Below, piece after piece: positions 21,623 to 33,600 of a DNA stretch of 64,000 nucleotides. A model generated the notes under the pieces. The model did not search any database. It saw only the letters and a program-made list of their open reading frames with translations, and was not told the DNA's origin. Position 1 is the first letter of the stretch. Each line of letters starts with the position of its first letter. A program made the translations under genes and the position numbers. Source of the DNA: Nocardia spumae (GTDB lineage: Bacteria > Actinomycetota > Actinomycetes > Mycobacteriales > Mycobacteriaceae); NCBI RefSeq assembly GCF_020733635.1, contig NZ_JAJFZL010000001.1, positions 496,001 to 560,000 of the forward strand, in the 5' to 3' direction.

Positions 21623-24600
21623 ATGACGTCCGAATACACGGCGCCGGCTGGGCGAGACAGAGGAATTCCCATGGTCGAACGAGCGAATGACATCGCTATC
21701 GTCGGAATGTCGTGCCGGATGCCCGGCGCTGCCGATCTCGAGCAGTTCTGGCGACTGCTGCGCGAGGGGCGCGATGCCATCGGATCGGCCCCCGGCGACC
21801 GTCCGGGCATCGGTGAGACGGCCGGATTCCTGGAGTCGGCAACGGAATTCGACGCCGACTTCTTCGGTGTGCCGCCGAACGAGGCGCGGGTCCTCGACCC
21901 GCAGCAGCTGCTCGGCCTGGAGCTGAGCTGGGAGGCGCTCGAGGATGCCGGATTGGGCGATCACTCCGCGCTGCGGGCCGGGGTGTTCCTGGGATGCACC
22001 GGCACCGACTTCGCCGAAATGGCGGCGTCGCGGGGTGAATCCGGCATCGGCCGGCATTCGCTGTGGGCGGTCGGGCGCGGTGTCGTCGCCAACCGCATCT
22101 CGAACCACTACGGCTTCACCGGCCCCAGCCTGGTCGTCGACAGCGGTCAATCCTCCTCGCTGGTCGCGGTGCATCTGGCGAGTGAATCGATTCGGCGCGG
22201 CGAATGCGAGGTGGCCCTGGCGGGCGGGTTGAATCTCATCCTCTCGCCGCTCGGCGGTGAGCGGTACGAGCAATTCGGCGCGCACTCGGTATCGGGCAGG
22301 TGCTACACCTTCGACGAACGCGCGGACGGGACCGTCCGCGGTGAGGGCGGCGGCATGATCGTCGTCGAATCACTGGCGCGCGCGGTCGAGCACGGGCACC
22401 GGATCTACGCCGTCATCCGCGGCAGCGCCGTCAACAACGGCAACGATCGCCAGGTGCTGAGTGCGCCGAGCGCCGCGGTTCAGTCGGCGGTCATCCGCGC
22501 CGCCCTCGCGGCGGCCGAGGTGGACGGCGGCTCGGTGCACTATGTCGAGCTCCACGGCACCGGCACCCCGGCGGGTGACCCGGTGGAGGCGGCCGCACTG
22601 GGCGAAACCTACGGTGCGGCGCGCCGAGCCGACGAGCCACTGGCCGTCGGCTCGGTGAAAACCAACATCGGTCACCTGGAGGGTGCCGCGGGTATCGCGG
22701 GACTGATCAAAACCGTCCTGTGCCTTCGGCACCGCGAGCTGGCGCCGAGCCTCAACTTCCGGGCGCCCAATCCACGAATCGACCTCGACGCCAACCGGTT
22801 ACGGGTGCAGACGAGCGCGCGGCCCTGGCCCGCCGCGGCGCTACGGCGTGCGGGTGTGTCGTCGTTCGGCATGGGTGGCACCAACGCGCACGTGATCATC
22901 GAGGAGGCGCCGGCGGCGGCGCCCGCCATCGAAGCGACGACATCGGCGGTGGCAGGGGATGATTCGCTGCCGGTCGCGTGGATGCTGTCGGCGCCGAGTC
23001 CGGAGACGTTGCGAGACCAAGCCGTTCGGCTGCGTGAATGGTCGGCGGCGCATCCGGATATCCGGGTCGCCGAGGTGGCGTATTCGCTGTCGCGCACCCG
23101 CACGCCGCTGGCCTGCCGGGCCGCGGTAGTGGGGCGTGACCTCGCCACGATCGGCGCCGGGCTGGCCGCGCTGGCCGATCCGGAGGGCGAGTCGGCCGAG
23201 ATCGAGTCCGGTGCGGTGACCGGTCGCGCCGCGCCGCGCCGCGTGGTGTTCGTGTTCCCGGGGCAGGGGAGCCAGTGGGCGGGAATGGGCGCGGAGCTGC
23301 TGGCGGCGGGCGGGGTGTTCGCCGAGTCGATCGCGGAGTGCGAGACCGCGCTGGCTCCGTTCGTCGATTGGTCGTTGACCGAGGTACTGCGGGGAGAACC
23401 GGGGTCCGCGTCACTGGAGCGGGTGGATGTCGTGCAGCCGGTCCTGTTCGCGATGCTGGTGTCGCTGGCTCGATCGTGGCAGGCCGCAGGCGTGCAACCG
23501 GCCGCGGTGGTCGGGCATTCGCAGGGTGAGATCGCGGCCGCGGTCGTGGCGGGCGGTCTGTCCCTGTCCGACGGCGCCCGGGTGGTGACCGCCCGGTCGC
23601 GGGCCGTGGCGGAGGTGATGGCGGGCTCCGGCGCGATGGCATCGGTCGGGCTGCCCGTGGGCTCGGTGGCGGACCGGCTGGCGGCATTCGAGGGTCGACT
23701 GTCCGTAGCCGCTGTGAACGGTCCGGGACAGACCGTCGTATCGGGCGTCGCCGCGGCGATGGACGAGTTCTTGGCGCGGTGCTCCGCGGACGGCGTGTGG
23801 GCGAAGCGGATTCCGGTGGACTACGCGTCGCATTCGGCCGCGGTGGAACGGATCCGGGATCGGGTGCTGGCCGATCTGGCGCCGATTCGCCCCGGAACCG
23901 GTTCGGTTCCGTTCCTGTCCACGGTCACCGCCGACTTCGTGGACACCGCCGAGTTGGACGCAGCCTACTGGTACCGCGGATTGCGGGAACAGGTGCGATT
24001 CGCCGAGGCGATCGAAGTATTGCTGCGGTCGGAGCCGACCGCATTCGTGGAGACGAGCCCGCATCCGGTTCTCGTGTCGGCGATCGAGTCGACGGCGGAA
24101 TCGGTGGGCGCCGACCGGACGGCGACGATCGGCACCCTGCGGCGCGGCCACGGTGGACCCGACGAGTTCGCCACCGCGCTGGCCCGCGCCTACTGCTCCG
24201 GCGTCGACACGGTGGCGGAGGTGCTGGCTCCGCCCGCGCCTCGCGTGGACCTGCCGACCTATGCCTTCCGGCGCCGCCGGTGCTGGACGCCGGAGGCCAC
24301 GGCGGGTCCGGCCGATGTGGGCCGCGTCGGGCTGATCGCGACCGATCACCCGATACTCGGGGCAGCGGTACCGGTCGCGGGCCGCGACGAGTGGTTGTTC
24401 ACCGGCCGTCTCGCACCCGAAACCCACCCCTGGCTGGCCGACTATCGGCCGGCGGGTTCCGCGGTGGTGCCCGCGGCGGTCTGGATCGAGGTCGCGCTGA
24501 GCGCCGGTGCGCAGGTGGGCTGCGCGGCGGTCGAGGAACTGCGAGTCGAGGCAGCACTGCCGTCCAGCCTCGCGGCACTGCATATTCAGGTGAATATCGC

Positions 24601-27600
24601 GGCGCCCGACGAGCGCGGGCGCCGCGTCTGCACCGTCCACGCCCGGCCCGATTCCGACACCGTGGGCGCGGTCGCCCGGTGGCAGCTCTGCGCGACCGGT
24701 GTGCTCACCCCACAGCCGCAGGGCGTGCCGTCGTGGGCGAACGTGCAGTGGCCCTCGCTGGGGATCGAGGAAGACACGGCCGGCGCGCTCTACGACCGGT
24801 TGGCCGCCCGCGGATTTCGCTACGGGGTGGCATTTCAGGGCGTCACCGCGACCCGGCAGCGGGCGCACGATGTGCTGGCCGATGTGTCGCTCGACGAGAC
24901 GGTCGGCGATCGTGCGGCCCGGTTCGTGATTCATCCGGCGCTGCTGGACGCGATGACCCACGCGGCGGCGGACCTGCTCGCCGTGGGGGAGGGCGCTCGT
25001 AGCATCGCGATACCGCTGCGGTTCAACGGCATTCGGCTGTATCGCGCGGGCGCGACGGTGGCTCGGGTCCGCATCGACCGACTCGGCGAGGCCACCTTCC
25101 GGGCGACCGCGGTCACCGAGGACGACGAGCCGATCCTCACCATCGAGTCACTGGTCGCCCACCCGGTCGAGGTGGCCGGCCAGGTAGCGGCCGATCCACG
25201 GCCGGCGGCAGACGCCGAGCCGATCCGGCGGCGCCGCGCGGCGGCGGAGGGACCGCTGGCGGCACGACTGTCCGCACTTCCGGAACAGCGCCGCGACGCG
25301 CTGGTGCTCGGCATGGTGGCGGAGGCGGCCGCGGCGGTTCTCGGCCACGAATCGTCCGATGCCATCGACCCCGATCTGCCGTTCACGGCATTCGGCTTCG
25401 ACTCGGTCAGCGGAGTTCAACTGCGCGACCGGTTGGTGCGGGTCACCGGGGTGGCGCTGCCCACCACGCTCATGTTCGATCACCCGACGCCGAGTGCGGT
25501 TGCCCGGCTCGTGCGCGCCCGTGCGGAAGGAGTGGAACTCGTCGCGGCGCGGCCGGTTCGGCAGCACCACTCCGAGGAGCCGATCGCGATCGTCGGAATC
25601 GGCTGTCGCTTCCCCGGCGGTGTCGGATCGGCCGAGGAGTTGTGGGACCTCGTCGCCGGGGAAGTCGACGCGATCACTCCGTTTCCGACCGACCGCGGCT
25701 GGGACCTCGAGCGGCTGTTCGATCCGGACCCGGACAAGCCGTCGACCGTCTACACCCGCGAAGGCGGCTTCCTGAACGATCCGGGTGCGTTCGATGCGGC
25801 CTTCTTCGGTATCGGCCCGCGCGAGGCCGCCGCGATGGACCCGCAGCAGCGGCTGACGCTGGAGGTCGCCTGGGAAGCGTTGGAGCACGCGGGAATCGAT
25901 CCCACCGCATTGCGCGGCACCGACACCGGGGTCTTCATGGGTGCCGGATCCTCGGGCTACTCGCGCGCGGTGACCGGCGAGTACGAGGGCTTCCGCCTGA
26001 CCGGAACCTCTCCCAGCGTCATCTCCGGTCGCGTCGCCTACCTGCTCGGGCTCGAGGGCCCCGCGGTCACCATCGATACCGCGTGTTCGTCGTCGCTGGT
26101 CGCGCTGCACCTGGCCTGTCAGGCATTGCGCCGGGGCGAGGCGTCGATGGTCCTGGCCGGTGGTGTGAGCGTCGCGGCGAGCCCGTCGCTGTATGTCGAT
26201 TTCTCCCGGCAGCGAGGTCTGGCCGCGGATGGGCGGTGCAAGGCGTTCGCCGCCGCCGCCGACGGCGTGACCTGGTCCGAGGGAGTCGGCGTCCTGGTGG
26301 TCGAACGGCTGTCGGATGCGCGGCGTCTCGGTCACGATGTGCTGGCGCTCGTGCGCGGCAGTGCGATCAACCAGGATGGCGCGAGTAACGGTTTGACCGC
26401 GCCGAACGGTCCGTCGCAGGAGCGGGTGATCGCGGCCGCGCTGGCCGACGCCGGCGTGGTGGCCGCGGACGTGGACGCCGTGGAGGCGCACGGTACCGGG
26501 ACGACGCTGGGTGATCCGATCGAAGCCCAGGCGCTGATCGCGGCGTACGGAGCCGATCGGGTACGGCCGCTGCGAATCGGCTCGGTCAAGTCGAATATCG
26601 GCCATGCCGTCGCGGCGGCGGGCATCGGCGGAGTGATCAAGATGGTGGCCGCGCTGCGGCACGAGACGCTACCGAAGACGTTGCACATCGACGCACCGAC
26701 ACCACATGTGGACTGGTCGGCGGGGTCGGTGCGCCTGTTGACGGAATCGGAGCCGTGGCCGGCCGGTGACCGGGTTCGGCGCGCGGGTGTCTCGTCGTTC
26801 GGCATGAGCGGCACCAACGCGCATCTGATTCTGGAAGAGGCGCCGCCGGTCGAATCCACTGTCGCCGAACAGGATACGGATGTCGACCGGTTGGCCGACA
26901 CGGCCTGGGTGGTGTCGGCGCGAAGTCCGGAGGCATTGCGGGAGCAGGCGGTCCGGCTCGCGGAATGGCTGGATTCGCGGGACGCGGTGGAGGTGGCGGA
27001 GGTGGCGCACTCCTTGCTGCGGCACCGGGCGCAGCTGGAATGGCGTGGCGCGGTTGTCGGGCGAGAACCGGGCGATCTGATATCCGGGTTGCGCGGCATC
27101 GCGGAGATGCCGCGCCCCTCGTCCGATGGGCTCGGAGTCGTGGTGGGCCGCGCGGCGACGCGCCGGGTGGCCTTCGTATTTCCCGGCCAGGGCGGCCAGT
27201 GGCCCGGAATGGCGGCGGAATTGCTCACTGCGAGCGCGGTGTTCGCCGATGCGATCGCGGAATGTGAAGCGGCGCTGGCACCGTTCGTGAATTGGTCGCT
27301 GACGGCGGTGCTGCGCGGCGAGCCGGGAGCAGCGTCGCTGGAGCGGGTGGATGTGGTGCAGCCCGCCTTGTTCGCGGTGATGGTGTCGCTGGCGGGGGTG
27401 TGGCGCGCGAGCGGGGTCGAACCGGCCGTGGTGATCGGGCACTCACAGGGTGAGATCGCGGCAGCCGTGGTGGCGGGCGGGCTTTCGCTGTCGGAGGGGG
27501 CGCGAGTGGTGGCGCTGCGCTCCCGCGTGGTCGCCGAACATCTGGCCGGGGACGGTGGCATGGCGTCGGTGGGTTCGTCCGCCGAGACGGTCGCGCAGCG

Positions 27601-30600
27601 GCTGAGCGGGTTCGGCGGCCGGCTGTCTATCGCGGCGATGAACGGCCCCGGTCAGACGGTGGTGTCGGGAGAGGCGACGGCGGTCGACGAATTCTTGGCG
27701 GGCTGTGCTGCCGACGGTGTCTGGGCCCGGCGAATTCCGGTGGACTACGCATCGCATTCGCCTGCGGTGGAATCGATTCGGGATCGGGTGCTGGCGGAGC
27801 TGGACGCGGTCACACCGACCGCTGGTTCGGTGCCCTTCTTCTCGACGGTGTCCGCGGAGTACATCGATACCGAAACGCTGGACGCGTCCTACTGGTACCG
27901 CGGTCTGCGCGAGCCGGTGCGATTCGCGGAATCGATCGAAAAGCTCCAGCGCGCGGGCGTGAACGCGTTCGTCGAGGTGAGCCCCCATCCGGTGCTGACG
28001 ATGAGTGTCGAATTGACCGCGGGCGCCATCGGCATGGCCGATCGGGTAGTCGCCGTCGGCACCCTGAAGCGCGACCGGGGCGGTCCGGAGCAGATCACCT
28101 CGGCACTCGCGCAGGCGCACTGCGCCGGGATCGAGGTGTCGGCGCGAGCGCTGGCTCCGGCCGCCGCCCGGGTGGATCTGCCCACCTACGCGTTCGCGCA
28201 CGAGCGGTACTGGCTGCGGCCGAATACCGTGCCGGACGTCTGGCAGTCGGGACTGGAGGACGCCGGTCATCCACTGCTGGGCGCGATGGTGCGGGTGCCG
28301 GATTCCCCGGAAGTGCTGTTCACCGGGAGGCTGTCACGCGGTAGTCACGGGTGGCTGGGCGACCACGCGGTGTCGGGTGTGGTGCTGGTGCCCGGCGCCG
28401 CCCTGGTGGAACTGGTCCTGCACGTCGGATCGGTGGTGGAATGCCCGCGACTGGCCGAGTTGGTGATCGAGGCGCCGCTGCCGCTGCCGCCCACCGCGGC
28501 CGTGGAGTTGCGGGTGGTGGCGAGCGGCGCCGACCCCGCCGGCTTCCGCTCCGTCTCGGTGTATTCCCGTGTGGAGGAACAACAGTGGGTGCGCCACGCG
28601 GTCGCGTCGATGACACCTGAGGCCGAGACGCCCGGCGATGCGAGTGGGGCGAGCTGGCCGCCGGTCGGCGCGACCGCGGTCCCGATCGATGACGCCTATG
28701 CCGAGCTGGCGGAGCTGGGCTACGAGTACGGACCGGTGTTCCAGGGGCTGACCGCGCTGTGGCGACGTGACGGCGAGGTGTTCGCGGAGGTCGCGCTACC
28801 CGAGCTCGCTCGTTCCGCGGCAGCGCAATTCGCGCTGCATCCGGCATTGCTCGATGCCGCGTTGCACGCTGTGCTGCTGGGTGGCATGGCCCCCGCCACC
28901 AGGGTCGGGGAGGTCGCGGTTCCGTTCTCCTGGCAGGAGGTCGCGCTGTACGCGACTGGTGCGACCGTGCTGCGCGTCCGGGCGGTGGCGTCGGGGCCGG
29001 CCGATGACCGGATCGCGCTGACCCTCGCTGATACCGCCGGCACGGTGGTGGCCGAGGTCGGGGCACTGATGCTGCGCCCGATGCCGACCGATGCGCTGAT
29101 GGCAGGCCGGCCGCGGACCGACGGCAATGGATATTCCATCGATTGGGTCGTGGCGGCGGAGACCGAGCCCACCGCGCCCGCAGTCTGGAGTCGCGGCGAG
29201 GACGGTGAAACCGTCGCCGTCGGCGATCTGGACGCGACGGTGATCCGCGTGGACGAGGTGGACGTCGCGGGCGACACGGCGGCGACGGTGCGCGCGGTGG
29301 TGACCGATCTCGCGGCCCGGGTGCGACGGCTGCTGACGCGAGACGGGCTGATCGTGGTGACGACCCGCGCGGCGATGGGAGTGCATCCCGGGGCGCCCGT
29401 GGATCTGCCCGCGGCCGCGGCGTGGGGTCTGCTGCGCACCGCGCAGAGCGAGCACCCGGACCGCATTCTGCTTGTCGACGTGGATGATTGGGCCGGCTAC
29501 CGACAGGACGTGGCACGAGCCCTGGCCTTGGGTGCCGAGCCCGAGGTGGCGCTGCGCTCCGGCACTGCCTACGTTCCGCGTCTGCGGCGCGGCGTCGGCG
29601 ATACCGTGCGGGCCGGTGACGTGGTGCGGGACAAGGATTGGACGCTGACCCATCTCGGCCGGGGCACGCTGGCCGGCGACAACCTGGCGCTGACGGAAAC
29701 GTCGGCCGGATCGCGAGCGCTCGAGCCCGGTCAGGTCCGGGTCGGCGTGCGCGCGGCGGGGGTGAACTTCCGCGACGTGCTCGTCACGCTCGGCATGTAC
29801 CCGGACGCGACGGCGACGATCGGTGTCGAGGCTGCTGGTGTGGTGGTCGAGGTGGCTCCGGATGTGTCCGAGTTCGCGGTGGGCGACCGGGTTTTCGGAT
29901 TCGTCGCTGGTGTCGGTTCGGTGGCGGTGGTTGATCGGCGGTTGCTGGCGCCGATGCCGGTGGGTTGGTCGTTCGCGCAGGCGGCGTCGGTGCCGGCGGT
30001 GTTCGCGACGGCGTATTACGCCTTGGTCGACCTTGCTGCGGCGCGGTCGGGTGAGACGTTGTTGTTGCATGCGGCGACTGGTGGTGTGGGTATGGCGGCG
30101 GTGCAGTTGGCGCGGTATCTGGGGTTGCGGGTGTTGGCGACGGCCAGTGAGCCGAAGTGGGATGTGTTGCGTGGCTTGGGTTTCGGTGAGTCGGAGATCG
30201 GTGATTCGCGGAGTCTGGGTTTCGAGGGGAAGTTTCTCGGGGTTACCGGTGGTCGTGGTGTGGATATCGTGCTGGATTCGCTGGCGGGTGAGTTCGTGGA
30301 CGCGTCGTTGCGGTTGCTGCCGCGCGGCGGCCGCTTCATCGAATTGGGTCTGACCGATCTGCGTGACCCGGCCGAAGTGGCGGACGCACACCCGGGGGTG
30401 CGCTACGAGAGCTTCGTACTGCCGGAGCTGGCGCCCGATCGGCTACACGAGATATTGACCGCTGTCGCGGCACTTTTCGAGTCCGGCGTGCTCACCCACT
30501 CGCCGATCACGGCGTGGGATGTGCGACAGGCGCCGGAGGCGTTCCGGTATCTGGGTCAGGCTCGTCATGTCGGTAAGAACGTGTTGACGGTGCCGGCGCC

Positions 30601-33600
30601 GTTGCGGGTGGATGGGACGGTGTTGATCACCGGTGGTACCGGTGGGTTGGGTGCGGTGGCGGCTCGGCACCTGGTCTCTCGGTACGGGGTGCGCAATCTG
30701 GTGCTGGTGAGCAGACGCGGACCCCAGGCTCCGGGGGTGGCCGCACTGCGGGCCGAGCTGCTCGGCCTCGGCGCCCGGGCCGAGGTGGTCGCGTGCGACG
30801 TGGCGGATCGAGATGCGCTGGATGCGGTGCTGGCGTCGATTCCGGCGGATCGCCCGCTGACCGGAGTCGTCCACGCGGCGGGGATGTTGTCCGACAGCCT
30901 GTTCGACACGATGAGCCCGGAGCAGATCGCGGCGGTGTTGCGGCCGAAGGTGGACGCGGCGTGGAATCTGCACGAGGCGACCGAGCATCTGGATCTGTCG
31001 ATGTTCGTGCTCTACTCCTCGATCGCGGGTGTGATCGGCAACCCCGGACAGGCGAATTACGCCGCCGCCAATGTCTTCCTCGACGCGCTCGCCCACCAGC
31101 GAACCGTCACCGGTCTGCCCGCGACCTCCATCGCATGGGGGCTGTGGCAGGAGGGCACCGGTATGACCGGCGCCCTCGGTGCGGCCGATATCGCCCGGCT
31201 GCGGCGAGCGGGGTTCGCGCCGCTCGGCGACGAGGACGGCATGGCATTGTTCGACGCCGCCCTGGCGGGTGGCGCCGGCGAATTCGTCGGCGTCCGGCTC
31301 GACCGGTCCGCGATGGCCGAAGCCGGGTCCGGACACACTCGACCGATCATGCGCGGCCTGATGCGGCCGTCGCGTCGCCGGGCGGACAGTGCGGCGGCCG
31401 ACTCGCCGAAGTTGGCCGCGCAGCTGCGCGATCGCTCGGCGGACGAGCGGGACCGCTTCGTTCTCGACATGATCCGTGCCCAGGCCGCCGCTGTGCTGGG
31501 TCACGCCGGCGCGGACTCGATCGCCGTGGACAAGCCGTTCCGCGACATCGGATTCGACTCGCTCGGCGCCATGGAGTTCCGCAACCGGCTGGCCGAGGCC
31601 ACCGGTCTGCAATTGCCGTCCACCCTGGTATTCGACTATCCGACCGCGACGGCGATGGCGAAGCTGGTGCAATCGCTGATCGCCCCACCTGTCGCGGACA
31701 CGCCCGTCGAGCGCGGTCCGAGCCGCGCCTCGGCGGATGACCCGATCGCCATTGTCGGCATGAGCTGCCGGTTCCCCGGTGGTGCCTCGTCGCCCGAGCG
31801 GCTGTGGGAGCTGCTCGCGTCCGGTGTCGACGCCACCGGCGACTTCCCCTCGGATCGCGGCTGGGAGCTGGACCGGCTGTTCGACCCGGACCCGGATCGG
31901 CCCGGCACCTCGTACACCCGGCGCGGCGGATTCCTCGACGACGCAGGCGATTTCGACGCGGGCTTCTTCGGTATCGGCCCCCGCGAGGCCGCCGCGATGG
32001 ATCCGCAGCAGCGGCTGCTGCTGGAAGCGTCGTGGGAAGCGTTCGAGGATGCCGGAATCGACCCGACGACGCTGCGCGGCAGCGACACCGGTGTGTTCGT
32101 CGGGGCCAGCTCGTCCGGCTACTCCGATCGGGTCACCGGTGAGCTGGAGGGGTATCGCCTCACCGGCACCACACACAGCGTGATCTCCGGCCGGGTGTCC
32201 TACGTCTTCGGGTTCGAGGGGCCCGCCGTCACCATCGACACTGCCTGCTCGTCGTCGCTGGTCGCACTGCACCAGGCGTGCCGGGCACTACGGCTGGGCG
32301 AGTCGGCGCTGGCGTTGGCGAGCGGTGTCTCGGTCGCGGCCAGTCCCTACCTCTATGTGGATTTCGCGCGGCAGCGCGGGCTCGCGGCGGATGGGCGCTG
32401 CAAGGCGTTCTCCGCCGCCGCCGACGGTGTCGCCTTCTCCGAGGGCGTCGGTGTGCTGGTGCTGGAGCGACTATCGGACGCGCGGCGTCTCGGTCACGAC
32501 GTGCTGGCGCTGGTACGCGGGACGGCGGTGAATCAGGACGGCGCGAGTAACGGTCTGACGGCGCCCAACGGCCCGTCGCAGGAGCGGGTGATCGCGGCGG
32601 CGTTGGCGGATGCGGGTGTGGCCGCCGCGGATGTGGATGCGGTGGAGGCGCACGGCACCGGCACCACGCTCGGGGATCCGATCGAGGCCCGGGCCCTGAT
32701 CAACGCCTACGGCGGTGATCGCGACCGGCCACTGCACATCGGGTCGATCAAATCGAATATCGGGCATACCATCGCGGCGGCGGGCGTGGGCGGCGTCATC
32801 AAGATGGTGCAGGCGCTGCGGCACGAGATGTTGCCGGAGACATTGCACGCGAAAGAGCCGAGTCCGCACGTGGATTGGTCGGCGGGCGCGGTGCGGGTGC
32901 TGTCGCAGGCGCGGCCGTGGCCGTCCGGCGACCGGGTCCGGCGGGCGGGGGTGTCGTCGTTCGGCATCAGCGGGACCAATGCGCACGCGATTCTGGAAGA
33001 AGCACCGGCGATCGCACCGGCACCGGTGGCCGCGGTGACCGAGGATTCGTCTCCGGTGGCGGTGCCCTGGCTGGTGTCGGCGAAGTCCGAGTCGGCCCTG
33101 CGCGCGCAAGCGGATCGGTTGCGGCAGTGGGTACTCGACCATCCCGAGGCCCGGGTAGCGGATATCGCCTCCGCCCTGGCTACCTCGCGGGCCCGGTTCG
33201 ATCGGCGCGGCGCGGTGGTCGGTCGTGATCGAGACGAGTTGCTCGCCGGGCTGGCCGATCTCGCGGCCGGCGCGCCGGGGGTCATCGAGGCGGGCGCCGG
33301 ATCGGGCCGGACCGCCTTCCTGTTCACCGGGCAGGGTGCGCAACGCCCGGGCATGGGCGCCGGACTGTACGCGGCCTTCGACCCGTTCGCGGCGGCGTTC
33401 GACGAGGTCTGCTCCCATATCGACCCGCTACTCGGCCGGTCGCTGCAGGAGTTGGTATTCGACCCCGACGGTGCGGCGCTCCTGGATCGCACCGAGTACA
33501 CCCAGCCCGCGCTGTTCGCGTTCGAGGTCGCGCTGTTCCGATTGACGGAGTCCTTCGGAGTGGTCCCGGATGTGCTGATCGGACATTCGATCGGGGAACT

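Noticed and set aside
30503..30725. Possible mobile element at the repeated ER/KR blocks
   Set aside because: The repeats stay in frame within PKS domains, have no terminal inverted repeats or transposase, and are better explained by gene conversion.
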